In this document: positions 14,300 to 23,432 of the stretch, piece after piece
How the letters are laid out: each line of letters opens with the position of its first letter
Position numbering within the stretch: position 1 is the stretch's first letter
NCBI GenBank assembly: GCA_964344295.1
Contig: CAYFMR010000015.1
Location: 1 to 26,427 of the forward strand
Source: JAAYFJ01 sp964344295
GTDB lineage: Bacteria; Bacillota; Clostridia; Tissierellales; Peptoniphilaceae
Direction of reading: 5' to 3'
DNA length: 26,427 bases
Translations under genes and position numbers: made by a program
The notes under the pieces: generated by a model
Seen by the model: the letters and a program-made list of their open reading frames with translations, nothing else
What the model was told of the DNA's origin: nothing
The model's database searches: none

Positions 14300-16100
14300 C
14301 GTCATATTTGAGTACGGCGAGAAACGCTTCTTGAGGCACTTCCACGTTGCCGATGGAGCGCATGCGTTTCTTTCCTTCTTTTTGTTTTTCCAACAATTTT
14401 TTCTTACGAGAGATGTCACCGCCATAGCATTTGGCCAAGACGTCTTTGCGCACGGCACGCACCGTTTCCCGGGCGATGATCTTGCCGCCAATCGCCGCTT
14501 GGATGGGGATGGCGAATTGATGACGGGGAATGACTTTGACCAGACGCTCGGCAATTTGACGGCCTCGTTCGTAAGCCTTTGATTCGTGGACGATCAGCGA
14601 AAATGCGTCCACCGGCTCCTCGTTAATGAGCATATCCAGTTTGACCAGATTGCTTTCTTGGTACTCAATGGGCTCATAGTCAAAGGAGGCATAGCCACGC
14701 GTCTTGGATTTTAAGGCGTCAAAGAAGTCATAGATGATTTCGTTTAGCGGCAGATGATAAGTAATTTGCACTCGCTTTTCATCCAGATATTCCATGGAAA
14801 CATAGGTCCCGCGGCGGTCTTGGCACAGTTCCATAATGACCCCGACGTAATCGGAGGGCGTCATGATGTGAGCTTCCACCATGGGTTCTTCCATCTTCCT
14901 GATCTCCGTCACCGGCGGCAGGTTGCTGGGGTTTTGAATTTCCTGCACTTTGCCATCCGTGGTGGTGACGCGGTAGATAACCGATGGTGCCGTAGTGATG
15001 ATGTTTAGGTCAAATTCCCGTTCCAGTCGTTCTTGGATGACTTCCATGTGCAAAAGTCCTAAGAAACCACAACGATACCCGAAGCCAAGGGCCGCCGAGG
15101 TCTCCGGCTCGAAGTCCAGGGCCGCATCGTTGACCTGCAATTTTTCCAAGGCCTCGCGCACATCATTGTAGTCCTGTCCTTCCGCGGGATAGATACCGCA
15201 AAATACCATAGAGGTCACTTCTTTATAGCCTGGCAGTGGTTCTGCCGTCGGATGCTCAGCATCAGTAACTGTATCCCCTACTTGTGCTTCCCTCACTTCT
15301 TTGATGCTGGCGGTAAAATACCCTACCTCCCCGGCAGACAAAGCTTTGACAGGAATCTGCTTGGACGTGTTAACCCCTACTTCTGTTACCTCAAACTCAT
15401 CCCCGGTGGACATCATACGCACCGTCATACCCGGTTTCATCACCCCGTCAAAAACGCGGATAAAGCACACCACACCACGATAAGAGTCATAATAACTGTC
15501 GAAGATTAACGCCTTTAACGGCGCTTCCCGGTCGCCAGAAGGGGCCGGCACATGATCGCGGATATAGGTGAGCACCTGATCAATACCCGTACCAGCCTTA
15601 GCGGAAATCAGCGGGGCTTCTTCGGCATCTAAGCCAATAATATCTTCGATTTCGTGTTTGACCTCTTCCGGCATCGCCGAGGGCAGGTCAATTTTGTTGA
15701 TGATGGGCAGGATTTCCAAATCCTGATCCAACGCCAAGTAGACATTGGCCAAGGTCTGTGCTTCCACCCCTTGGGTGGCATCGACCACTAACAAAGCCCC
15801 TTCACAAGCTGCCAGAGAACGGGAGACTTCATAATGAAAGTCCACGTGTCCCGGCGTGTCGATGAGGTTATAAATGTATTCGTCGCCGTGTTCATCGTGA
15901 TAGATCAGACGAATGGCTTTGAGCTTAATCGTAATGCCCTTTTCTTTCTCCAGGTCCATACTATCTAAAACCTGGCTTTGCATCTCTCTGGCAGTGAGCA
16001 TGCCCGTAGTCTCAATCAGGCGATCTGCCAAAGTGCTCTTGCCGTGATCAATATGGGCGATGATTGAAAAGTTGCGAATTTTTTGTTGCAGTTGATCCAT
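14289..16100 (-). CDS. lepA: elongation factor 4 (LepA), 603 aa
   Basis: Ribosome-associated GTPase. G1 is AHIDHGKSTLADR, G3 DTPGHVDFHYEV, G4 NKIDLP. EF-G-like domains follow, then the LepA-specific C-terminal domain (VRKDVLAKCYGGDISRKKKL and KKRMRSIGNVEVPQEAF). Length is typical (about 600). Preceded by AAAGGGA. It lies 15 bases after the second signal peptidase gene and overlaps hemW by 11 bases. Confidence 0.97.
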   Translation of the reverse strand: MDQLQQKIRNFSIIAHIDHGKSTLADRLIETTGMLTAREMQSQVLDSMDLEKEKGITIKLKAIRLIYHDEHGDEYIYNLIDTPGHVDFHYEVSRSLAACEGALLVVDATQGVEAQTLANVYLALDQDLEILPIINKIDLPSAMPEEVKHEIEDIIGLDAEEAPLISAKAGTGIDQVLTYIRDHVPAPSGDREAPLKALIFDSYYDSYRGVVCFIRVFDGVMKPGMTVRMMSTGDEFEVTEVGVNTSKQIPVKALSAGEVGYFTASIKEVREAQVGDTVTDAEHPTAEPLPGYKEVTSMVFCGIYPAEGQDYNDVREALEKLQVNDAALDFEPETSAALGFGYRCGFLGLLHMEVIQERLEREFDLNIITTAPSVIYRVTTTDGKVQEIQNPSNLPPVTEIRKMEEPMVEAHIMTPSDYVGVIMELCQDRRGTYVSMEYLDEKRVQITYHLPLNEIIYDFFDALKSKTRGYASFDYEPIEYQESNLVKLDMLINEEPVDAFSLIVHESKAYERGRQIAERLVKVIPRHQFAIPIQAAIGGKIIARETVRAVRKDVLAKCYGGDISRKKKLLEKQKEGKKRMRSIGNVEVPQEAFLAVLKYDDEN

Positions 16101-16115
16101 AATCTGATTCCCTTT

Positions 16116-16673
16116 CTAAGGCTTACCAAAACTTGATAGCGGCCAATAACGTATCGTGGCAATTCCCACCACGTCTTTTTTGGTCACCGGGCCGAAAAAC
16201 CGCGAATCATAACTACCTCCGGGGGATCGATTATCCCCCATGACAAAGAACTCTCCCTGACTCAGCATACAATCACCAAAGGTGCCCTCCTCGGTTTGCG
16301 CATCGGCAGCAATATAGGCTTCTTCTTGTCGTTCATCATTAATAAATACTTGCCCGTCTTGGATGACCAGGTGATCTCCTTCCGTGGCGACTACCCGCTT
16401 GATAAAGTCCTTTCCGGAGCCGGTGGGATCCTTGAGAATGACCACTTCCCCTTTATGAGGCGTGCGATAAATCATGGGAAACCGCAGTGTAATCACCCGG
16501 TCACCATCGTGAAACGTCGGTTCCATGGACTGGCCCTTCACCACCGTAGCCGTAAAGACAAACTGACGAATCAGTAAAGCCAAGATGATCACGTAAGCCA
16601 GGTTTAAGATAAAGTCCTTCACCACACCTTTTCCACTCTTTTCCACCGGTTCTTGTGTCTTAGAATCCATCAT
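16116..16673 (-). CDS. lepB: signal peptidase I, second copy, 185 aa
   Basis: Membrane serine protease that removes signal peptides from exported proteins. One N-terminal helix (about residues 17-37), catalytic serine in GQSMEPTF, catalytic lysine in DFIKRVVATEGD, and the conserved GDNRSPGGSYDSRFFGPV. Start ATG 16673 (MMDSKTQEP) follows GGAGAGG. That SD lies within the end of the first copy, and the genes overlap by 14 bases. Both catalytic residues are intact in both copies. Confidence 0.9.
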   Translation of the reverse strand: MMDSKTQEPVEKSGKGVVKDFILNLAYVIILALLIRQFVFTATVVKGQSMEPTFHDGDRVITLRFPMIYRTPHKGEVVILKDPTGSGKDFIKRVVATEGDHLVIQDGQVFINDERQEEAYIAADAQTEEGTFGDCMLSQGEFFVMGDNRSPGGSYDSRFFGPVTKKDVVGIATIRYWPLSSFGKP

Positions 16674-17292
16674 TTTTCCTCTCCAATACTTTCCCGTGAA
16701 TATGCGTTTCCAAAATCGGTCCAAAATCCCTGCTATCTAACGAACCGCCAGGGATACGATTATCTCCCATAACAAAATATTCGCCATCCCGCAAGCTCCA
16801 CAATGACGTATTCTCGGTCAACGTGGCCTGCTCGCCTTGCACATAAGGTTCCGGCAACATGGCCCCGTTCACAAAGACATAACCGCGAAAAATTTTAATC
16901 TCGTCACCGGGGACACCGATAATCCGCTTCACATAATATTCTTCTCCGGCAAGGGGTGCATCAAAGACCACCACATCGCCTTGTTTATAATTTGATACCA
17001 GGTTAGAGCGCAAAACCACCACGCGATCACCCGAACGAAACGTCGGTACCATGGATGTCCCCTCCACCGTCTTAAAGTCGATGACAAAGGCCTTGATTAA
17101 GACCGCTAACGCCAGAGCAAACAGGACCGGATAAATCCACGAAAACACAGGGTGTTTTGACAGGGACACAGATTTAGACGCATCTTGCTCTTTCGCTTTT
17201 GCCTCTACCGTGTTCCCGTCTTCCACAGGCTCTTTGACCTCCGCAGAAGCATTCACATCTTCAAAGGCCCCATGGTTTTGATTTAATTCCAT
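16660..17292 (-). CDS. lepB: signal peptidase I, first copy, 210 aa
   Basis: A longer acidic cytoplasmic N-terminus (about 50 residues) precedes one transmembrane helix (WIYPVLFALALAVLIKAFVI). Catalytic serine in GTSMVPTF, lysine in YYVKRIIGVPGDE, then GDNRIPGGSLDSRDFGPI. The start is placed at ATG 17292 (MELNQNHG), behind GAGGTGAAGTG, not the upstream in-frame ATG. First gene of a lepB-lepB-lepA-hemW operon driven from 17312-17317. Confidence 0.9.
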   Translation of the reverse strand: MELNQNHGAFEDVNASAEVKEPVEDGNTVEAKAKEQDASKSVSLSKHPVFSWIYPVLFALALAVLIKAFVIDFKTVEGTSMVPTFRSGDRVVVLRSNLVSNYKQGDVVVFDAPLAGEEYYVKRIIGVPGDEIKIFRGYVFVNGAMLPEPYVQGEQATLTENTSLWSLRDGEYFVMGDNRIPGGSLDSRDFGPILETHIHGKVLERKNDGF

Positions 17293-17311
17293 CACTTCAC
17301 CTCGATAGTTC

Positions 17312-17317
17312 ATTTTA
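17312..17317 (-). promoter_or_regulatory. extended -10 promoter for the lepB-lepB-lepA-hemW operon
   Basis: On the minus strand TGT-TAAAAT is an extended -10 element 20 bases before the first lepB start; the -35 region is poor. It is divergent from the rpsT promoter. Confidence 0.45.
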
Positions 17318-17379
17318 ACACGAACGACGACCAGATGAAAGAAAAACCACTGCTTTTACCCAAATGAAATAAATTTTTC

Positions 17380-17408
17380 TTGCATTCATAACCTTCCCAT
17401 GATAAAAT
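17380..17408 (+). promoter_or_regulatory. rpsT promoter
   Basis: TTGCAT (17380-17385), 17 bases, TAAAAT (17403-17408). Transcription would begin about 25 bases before the rpsT start. Confidence 0.65.
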
Positions 17409-17439
17409 GATGGGCGTATCAAAGGGAGGTGAACGGACC

Positions 17440-17715
17440 ATGGCAAATATTAAATCCGCCATCAAAAGGATTGACGTCGCTAAGCGCAACAACTTACGTA
17501 ACAAGGCGCAAAAATCCGAAATCAGAACTTTAATCAAGCGTTTTAATGCTGAATTGGAAGAAGGCGCTATCGATCAAGCCCGTGCTTCCCTAAAAGTCAT
17601 TGACAGAAAGCTAAAACGAGCAGCCCACAAAAACATCTATCACAAAAACAACGTTGCCCGCAAACTTAGCCAATTGACTTTAAAGCTAAATGAAACTGCA
17701 GCAAATGCAAAATAA
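17440..17715 (+). CDS. rpsT: 30S ribosomal protein S20, 91 aa
   Basis: Begins MANIKSAIKRIDVAKRNNLR, very basic and helical with the family's repeated K/R-A pattern, ending NETAANAK. It binds 16S rRNA in the body of the small subunit. Start ATG 17440 follows GGGAGGTG. Monocistronic, with its own promoter and terminator; divergent from lepB. Confidence 0.95.
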   Translation: MANIKSAIKRIDVAKRNNLRNKAQKSEIRTLIKRFNAELEEGAIDQARASLKVIDRKLKRAAHKNIYHKNNVARKLSQLTLKLNETAANAK

Positions 17716-17729
17716 TACGCTTTGATCAT

Positions 17730-17759
17730 CCGTTAGGGAATTCCCTAGCGGATTTTTTG
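17730..17759 (+). terminator. rpsT terminator
   Basis: CCGTTAGGG-AATT-CCCTAGCGG stem (one G-U pair) followed by ATTTTTTG. Confidence 0.85.
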
Positions 17760-17811
17760 TGCCTTTTGAGGGTGCTCATCCCGGAATTGATCTCTCCTCA
17801 ACCCTATCCCA

Positions 17812-17820
17812 TGGTATAAT
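17812..17820 (+). promoter_or_regulatory. extended -10 promoter of the FNT channel gene
   Basis: TGG-TATAAT (TG at 17812-17813, perfect -10 at 17815-17820) with no good -35 at the right distance. It lies 30 bases before the start codon. Confidence 0.5.
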
Positions 17821-17850
17821 AAGCCTATCATCTAATAAGGAGGTCGCCTC

Positions 17851-18615
17851 ATGTACGACAACGATGCCAGCAAAATGGCGCAAACGGGCTTAAGGAAAGC
17901 CCAACTCTTTCGCTCCCATCCGTGGCAATATCTGATCTATAGCATCCTAGCCGGAGCTTACATTGGCCTGGGAACCCTCATCATCTTTACCCTCGGTGGC
18001 TATCTCGCTCCTGCTCATATACCGGGCATCCCCCTCTTCCAGGCCTTAACCTTCCCTCTGGCCTTGTCTCTTGTCGTCTTCGCCGGCGCCGAACTCTTTA
18101 CCGGAAATGTTTTGGTCATGAATATGGCCTCCCTTTACGGTACCGTTTCTTGGAAGACGACTGCCACTAGCCTCTTCTTCTGCTATCTCGGAAACCTCAT
18201 CGGCAGCATCCTACTGAGCCTTTGCTTTGTACGCACAGGACTTCTCACCGGTGCTGTCGGCGATTTCTTTTTTGCCGCTGCCTTGAAAAAGACCCTGCCA
18301 GGAGCAGGTGCACTGTTTTTTCGTGGCATTCTTTGTAATTTCTTGGTCTGCTTAGCCGTTTGGAGCGCCCATCGTTCCACCTCAGAAGCCGGCAAACTCA
18401 TCATGATCTTTTGGTGCGTCTTTGCCTTTGTGGCGATGGGCTTTGATCACTGTGTGGCCAATATGACCGCCTTTGCCGTGGGACTTTTCGGCAGAGCACC
18501 AGAGCTTACTGTGACAGGTGCCGTTCATAATCTCTTCTGGGTCACCCTAGGTAACTGGGTCGGCGGTATGGTCATGGTGGCCTTGCCTTATGCTATGGGT
18601 CGTCATAAGGACTAA
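17851..18615 (+). CDS. formate/nitrite transporter (FNT) family channel, 254 aa
   Basis: Six hydrophobic helices with the FNT signatures FAGAELFTGNVL, FFRGILCNFLVCLAVW and the central histidine motif MGFDHCVANM. These pentameric channels move formate, nitrite, hydrosulfide or lactate; the substrate cannot be decided from sequence alone, since no partner gene (pflB, nitrite reductase) is adjacent. AAGGAGG lies eight bases before ATG 17851. Monocistronic, ending at 18639-18664. Confidence 0.88.
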   Translation: MYDNDASKMAQTGLRKAQLFRSHPWQYLIYSILAGAYIGLGTLIIFTLGGYLAPAHIPGIPLFQALTFPLALSLVVFAGAELFTGNVLVMNMASLYGTVSWKTTATSLFFCYLGNLIGSILLSLCFVRTGLLTGAVGDFFFAAALKKTLPGAGALFFRGILCNFLVCLAVWSAHRSTSEAGKLIMIFWCVFAFVAMGFDHCVANMTAFAVGLFGRAPELTVTGAVHNLFWVTLGNWVGGMVMVALPYAMGRHKD

Positions 18616-18638
18616 ACCCCACCATGCGGATGCTCATC

Positions 18639-18664
18639 ACTCTCGCTTCGGCGAGAGTTTTTTT
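18639..18664 (+). terminator. FNT gene terminator
   Basis: ACTCTCGC-TTCG-GCGAGAGT, an eight-base stem with a UUCG tetraloop, then six T. Confidence 0.85.
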
Positions 18665-18744
18665 GTACTATTGGCATGAATCAACGTTTTCATTTGACTT
18701 GTCTTCCAGGTCATTCCTGTCCACCAACGTCTGAGCGGAAAAAG

Positions 18745-18784
18745 AAAAGCTGTGTCAGTTGAATCATCTGACACAGCTTTTTTG
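18745..18784. terminator. bidirectional terminator before the broken stalk-domain gene
   Basis: AAAAGCTGTGTCAG/CTGACACAGCTTTT stem with a nine-base loop; flanked by A and T runs, so it can stop transcription from the minus-strand gene at 18813. Confidence 0.75.
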
Positions 18785-18812
18785 ATGGAGAGGATCCATC
18801 CCTTCTCAACGT

Positions 18813-19973
18813 TTACTTGACGGTGACTTTCAGGTTACCTCTGACGCGGTCATGAGCCTGATTATAGGTATCTTGTGCGTTGGGATTTTCCATGTTAAAT
18901 TGCACGTCGGAAGCATGGGCAAGTTCTATGGATTTGCCCCCTTTCGACGCCAGCACAGCATAATGTTCGGTCGGCTCGTCGAACTCGTATACCCCGGTGA
19001 GCATGCCGCCATACTCTGCATAGTTACTTCTATCATAAAACGTGATGCCAGTGGGACTCGTCGTCAGAAGCACGCCTTCTAAGTCGCTTTGTGAAATCTC
19101 GACTTCCACTTGGGGCACGCCAAAGGTATAGACGTAGTTGCCGTTACCATCTAGGATGGCCTTGGCCCCTGCGGATTCGGGGAACACTGTGGTGCTCGGA
19201 TTGATGATGGCTCTGTAAAAGACCTCGTTTGCCTTGTCAAAGCTCTGGTGGTAGGCATCCTTTGGTGTATAGGTGAGGCCTGTAGGGTAGGAATCCACCA
19301 ACACTTTGCCGTCTCCGTCATACAGTCCATAACCCATGTATTCATAGGGGCTGAAGTCCTGACTGTTTTGAACGTTCACGAAAGCTAGCTCACCGCCACC
19401 ATTATCCTTTTCGTAGATGAATTTGTCATAGAAGATGACACCGTTTCGGGCAGGATCTTCCTTATAGGTAATATGATCCAAGAACTCCGGTTTCGCATCC
19501 ATGGTAAAACCGTATTTGGAAAAATCCAAATGGGTCGTGCCTTTTGGCATCGTCATGTCCGGTTTTTTCCCGACATAGACTGCCCGGTTCGCACCGTCCC
19601 ACTCAATGGGTTTACCAAAAACTTCTGAGATGAAGCGAAGGGGGACGAAAGTGCGATCTTCGTGGATAAACGGTTTTACGTCCATTTCTTTGACGGTGCC
19701 ATTGTCCGTAAACTTCGTGGAACCCACTTGCATGAGTAGGTCTTTCTCGGCGTTTTTAATGGGGATTTCTTTAGTCGCTCCGATGTAGTCTACCTCTTAG
19801 CCGAACATTTCGGCAATTTTGCGCACCGGCACAAACGTTCTATCCTCGCGAATGATCGGTTCGGCATCCGTTTGCAATACGCCGTCCACATAGAGTTGGC
19901 AATCCCCTTGAGCCCAAGCGGCGCCACTCATGATCACCATCACCACAGCCAAAGCTGCTAATAACTTTTTCAT
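18813..19973 (-). pseudogene. copper-amine-oxidase-N-domain secreted protein, interrupted by an in-frame stop
   Basis: From ATG 19973 (AAAGGAGG upstream) the product starts with a signal peptide MKKLLAALAVVMVIMSGAAWA. It goes straight into a stalk-type repeat: LYVDGVLQTDAEPIIREDRTFVPVRKIAEMFG, then TAA at 19797-19799. The same frame continues with EVDYIGATKEIPIKNAEKDL, a second half-repeat (FIHEDRTFVPLRFISEVFGK) and about 260 residues of unknown beta-rich C-terminal region. The second copy has VFG-K where the first has MFG-stop, so AAA to TAA is the likely change. No SD precedes the next ATG (19733), so the distal part is not expected to be made unless the stop is read through. Intact, it would be a cell-surface protein. 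Confidence 0.8.
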
Positions 19974-20074
19974 AATTCCTCCTTTGTGTTCTTTCGTGCT
20001 CATCCATATCTCCACGGGACTTCTTAATGAACCCTCTTGCCATCTCCCATGATACCGATGGCATAGGCTATTTC

Positions 20075-21115
20075 TCAATGGTTCTTTTCCGGACGATGCC
20101 CCAGCTTTTCTGTCAACTGCAAAAGCATGGTCTCAAACCGGATGTCCATGTCTCCACCAGTAGACTTTAGCGCTAGCTCTGTGTCTTCCACCAGCCTCAA
20201 TAACTCATCCAAATCCTGACGCTTTGGCAGCCGCGAGAGTTTGCGGTATTCAAAGTCCTTGATCCCCAGCGCCTCTTTGCTATCGGCCGGACCATAGCGG
20301 GCGGCTTGCAAATCCTGCATCTTACGCCATAGTCGCAGGTGGCGAGAGATCATGGCCAACATACGCATGGCGGGCTCTTTTTGACGGTGGAGCTCGTCGT
20401 AATTGCGCTTGACCTCCTTCAGGTTACCAGCACTCATGGCATCAATCATCGAAAAGATCCCCGCTCGAGGATCTCTCGGCCAAAAAGGCAAAAAGGTTTC
20501 CAAAGGCAGCTGTCCTGGCGATGCAGCTAAAACCACCTTATCTAGAGCCTGCTTGAAGTCAAAAAGGCTTAGCTCCGAGCCATATGCCCCGTAACCGGAC
20601 CGATCCATCAGCTCACGAGACACCTGGGGTGTTACGTCCATTTGATGCGCTCGCAGCTGTGCCCGTACGAAACCGTGAAACTGCTGTGGGGTCAACGTCT
20701 TAAACTCCACAATGCCGTCTACTTTTTTCAGACGCTTGTAGAGTTTCGTCGTCTTTTTCACACCTCCATAGGTGTCAATGAGGATCAAGATCACTTCCGG
20801 TGGCAGTTGTGGCAAGAGCTCATAAAGGCGATCTTCCCCCGCCATGCCGGTGATCACATCAGCATGTTTGATGACGATGACGCGAAAGACATCCATCACC
20901 GGTAAGGTGAGTATCATGTCATCCAGCTTGGCCATGTTCAGCTGAGTCGCAGAGAGTTCCATGGCATTTAAGGGGCGCATCGCCGGCTGTAGGAGGACTT
21001 CCTGCGTCTTGTTTGCCATGTTTTGCATCATGTAAGTTTCTTTTCCCATAAAAAGATAGGCGCGTCCTCCCACTTGGCGACGATCCAGCATTTGATTATA
21101 GGCGGTAAAGTCCAT
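20075..21115 (-). CDS. holA: DNA polymerase III subunit delta (HolA), 346 aa
   Basis: Clamp-loader subunit that opens the beta clamp. It shows the family pattern: RAYLFMGKETYMMQNMANK near the start, VIVIKHADVITG, and the C-terminal domain with AMRMLAMISRHLRLWRKMQ and DTELALKSTGGD. Length fits (330-350). The start is set at ATG 21115 (MDFTAYNQML), behind AAAGGAGGGGGAGG, rather than an upstream in-frame ATG within comEC. It overlaps the comEC end by 20 bases, the normal comEC-holA order in Firmicutes. Confidence 0.88.
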   Translation of the reverse strand: MDFTAYNQMLDRRQVGGRAYLFMGKETYMMQNMANKTQEVLLQPAMRPLNAMELSATQLNMAKLDDMILTLPVMDVFRVIVIKHADVITGMAGEDRLYELLPQLPPEVILILIDTYGGVKKTTKLYKRLKKVDGIVEFKTLTPQQFHGFVRAQLRAHQMDVTPQVSRELMDRSGYGAYGSELSLFDFKQALDKVVLAASPGQLPLETFLPFWPRDPRAGIFSMIDAMSAGNLKEVKRNYDELHRQKEPAMRMLAMISRHLRLWRKMQDLQAARYGPADSKEALGIKDFEYRKLSRLPKRQDLDELLRLVEDTELALKSTGGDMDIRFETMLLQLTEKLGHRPEKNH

Positions 21116-23351
21116 CCTCCCCCTCCTTTCGCATTTCATACGTCCATGCCAGTAAAAATCCTGTTTCCGCCAGATAGGCCAACATGCCATATCCAGCCGC
21201 CTTCGACGGTTCTTTGCGCGTTAATAATTCCCCATCCACCAGGCTGATGGTACCCCATTCATCCGTGCGATACACTACGGCACCAACATCGGCCAACCGT
21301 TCCAAGGTCTCTTGATGAGGATGCCCATAGGCATTGTGACGTCCACAGGAAATCACAGCCACTTTCGGGTTGACAGCAGTCAAAAATGAGCGACTAGAAG
21401 AAAACCGTGAGCCATGATGCCCCACCTTGAGGACTTGGGCTCCGATGTCTCCCAGACGCGTCAACTGTCGCTCTGCTTCCAGTTCCAAGTCCCCTGTAAA
21501 CACATATTGCCGATGCGGTGTGTGTAGCCGTAGGACCATCGAGGCCTCATTGCCTTCCCAGCTTCCCTTTGCCGGCGGCCACAAAACTTCCAGCCTCATG
21601 TCCCGCCAGTACAACTCGTCACCCCGGCGTAAAAGTGACCAAGATGCCAGGCTCTCTTCCGATGCCTCCACTCCGACCTCTTCCATCGCCTCCGGATCCA
21701 GATAAGACGCATAGTATCCTCCCGGCGGAAACTGTCGTGCCAGTGTGGACAAGGCTCCACAGTGGTCCAAATCCCAGTGAGACACCAAAATCCCGTCTAA
21801 GGCCTCCACCCCGCACCGCCGTAACTCCGGTGCCGTAATCGTCTGGCCCACGTCTTCCCACCGGGCCCCGCCGGTGTCAATTAAAAGTCCGTGTCGCTCT
21901 CGTTGCAACAAGATGGCATCCCCCTGCCCCACATCTAAGTAGTGGACCTGCAGTTCTTTGGGCAGCGGGACCCACCACTGCACCACGATAGGAATGGCCA
22001 GAGCCGCTGCGGCCAGTTTCACCAGGGCCGGTCGATAGACAATGCATTGCCGTTTCACGACAGCGAGATAAACGAGGAGCTCATAGAGCAGGATCTCCCC
22101 CGTACCCCAGGCTCGGCCGAAAAGTTGTCCTTTCCACAAACCGTAGAGCCCATTCATTACCGCATCCGCCCCCACCAGGGCATAGGTGATGATCTCTGCC
22201 AACCATCGACCCCACGAAAGGGGTAAGATCACCGCCACCCATGACACCACCAACCCGACCGTGTACACCGGTAACATCACCAAGTTGGCCAGTCCGCTCC
22301 ACAGCGATACATACCCAAAAAATCGCATCTGCAAAGGCCAGGTCACCAAAAATAGCGCCCCCAGCATCCACAGCGTCTTTCGCCAGGAATCACTCTTCTG
22401 GTACACCGCTTCCCCCTCATCTAAGGCGGGATAAATGACCAAAAGCGCCCACATGCAGGCAAAACTTAAGATAAAGCCGGGATGAAACAGCCACAATGGC
22501 CGATACAACAAAAGCAGACAGGCGGCCAAAGCCAGCCCCTCCACTTTCACGCCGGGCCAAGGTGCAAATTCCGTCAATACCACGACGGTCAGCATCAGCG
22601 CTGCCCGAGCAATGGAAGGTCCCATCCCCACGATCAATGCATAAACCCATAACCCCGCCAGAGAAATCGCAAGTTTCGTCGTGTACCCCAGGGGACTGCG
22701 ATCCAGTAATTGGCGCAACAAGCCATAGAGTAACGCCACGTGCAAACCGGAAATCGCCAGCACATGTGCTAACCCAAAATGCTGTAAGAGCACATAGCGC
22801 TCTCCTTTCGTCCCTGTGCCCGTCACCATGGCCCGTACCGTGTCCACCGATTCTGGCGGGAAACGCGCTTCTATCCGATCATCCAGCCTCTGGCGCATGC
22901 GCACCCACCAAGGAGCCATCCCCTGTTGCCAGCGCACATCCTTAGCCTTGATCGTCGCCACCACCGGCTCCCCCGACTTTAACAGGCGATAGCGGCCTAA
23001 GCTCATTTTTTTGCTCTCGAGTGGTCGCTCCAAGCTTAGCACATCTCCAATGGCCCAGCCCGCCTGATCCCCCTTCACATAAATCGCCCGTGGACGTAGG
23101 CCTTTTTCCACCGCATAGACACCATAGTCTCTCACCTCTTTCACCATGAAAGGTCCGGTGATGGGACGATCGATCGATAGGGGCCAAAGCGCCAACAATG
23201 CCAACGCAAAAATCCAGAGGCGTGGTGCCCTTTTTGTCCGTTGCCAAAAAAAGCCCAGGCCAAAAAGCCCTGCCAACCACCACAAGGGTCTGGCAAAGGG
23301 CCACACAATCCCTGTTATGATGAAAGCTAATAGCCACCAAATGCCGTGCAT
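21096..23351 (-). CDS. comEC: ComEC/Rec2 competence DNA-uptake protein, 751 aa
   Basis: Inner-membrane channel for single-stranded DNA in natural transformation. An N-terminal membrane/OB region; the competence domain with LAHVLAISGLHVALLYGLLR; many helices; then a metallo-beta-lactamase-like domain from about residue 500 with HYLDVGQGDAILLQ, SHWDLDHCGALSTL and KVGHHGSRFSSS, all keeping the usual acidic and histidine ligands. The start is placed at ATG 23351 (MHGIWWLLAF), behind GGGAGGTG. It is full length, though no other com genes are in view. Confidence 0.92.
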   Translation of the reverse strand: MHGIWWLLAFIITGIVWPFARPLWWLAGLFGLGFFWQRTKRAPRLWIFALALLALWPLSIDRPITGPFMVKEVRDYGVYAVEKGLRPRAIYVKGDQAGWAIGDVLSLERPLESKKMSLGRYRLLKSGEPVVATIKAKDVRWQQGMAPWWVRMRQRLDDRIEARFPPESVDTVRAMVTGTGTKGERYVLLQHFGLAHVLAISGLHVALLYGLLRQLLDRSPLGYTTKLAISLAGLWVYALIVGMGPSIARAALMLTVVVLTEFAPWPGVKVEGLALAACLLLLYRPLWLFHPGFILSFACMWALLVIYPALDEGEAVYQKSDSWRKTLWMLGALFLVTWPLQMRFFGYVSLWSGLANLVMLPVYTVGLVVSWVAVILPLSWGRWLAEIITYALVGADAVMNGLYGLWKGQLFGRAWGTGEILLYELLVYLAVVKRQCIVYRPALVKLAAAALAIPIVVQWWVPLPKELQVHYLDVGQGDAILLQRERHGLLIDTGGARWEDVGQTITAPELRRCGVEALDGILVSHWDLDHCGALSTLARQFPPGGYYASYLDPEAMEEVGVEASEESLASWSLLRRGDELYWRDMRLEVLWPPAKGSWEGNEASMVLRLHTPHRQYVFTGDLELEAERQLTRLGDIGAQVLKVGHHGSRFSSSRSFLTAVNPKVAVISCGRHNAYGHPHQETLERLADVGAVVYRTDEWGTISLVDGELLTRKEPSKAAGYGMLAYLAETGFLLAWTYEMRKEGEDGLYRL

Positions 23352-23368
23352 GGATTCACCTCCCGTCC

Positions 23369-23374
23369 ATTTTA
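23369..23374 (-). promoter_or_regulatory. extended -10 for comEC-holA
   Basis: On the minus strand TGG-TAAAAT lies 18 bases before the comEC start; the -35 region is not convincing. It is divergent from a similar element at 23404-23412. Confidence 0.35.
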
Positions 23375-23403
23375 CCACACTACTGTTAAAGGGCGCGAGA
23401 ATT

Positions 23404-23412
23404 TGATAAAAT
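23404..23412 (+). promoter_or_regulatory. extended -10 for the AlaX-like gene
   Basis: TGA-TAAAAT, 20 bases before the start codon and followed by AAGGGGGG as ribosome site. No clear -35. Confidence 0.4.
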
Positions 23413-23432
23413 AGGAAAAAAGGGGGGATACC

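Noticed and set aside
14300..14554. 85-residue N-terminal extension of hemW
   Set aside because: It lies inside lepA in another frame, and its composition is non-protein-like before the HemW signature MKTNLGLYIHVPFC.
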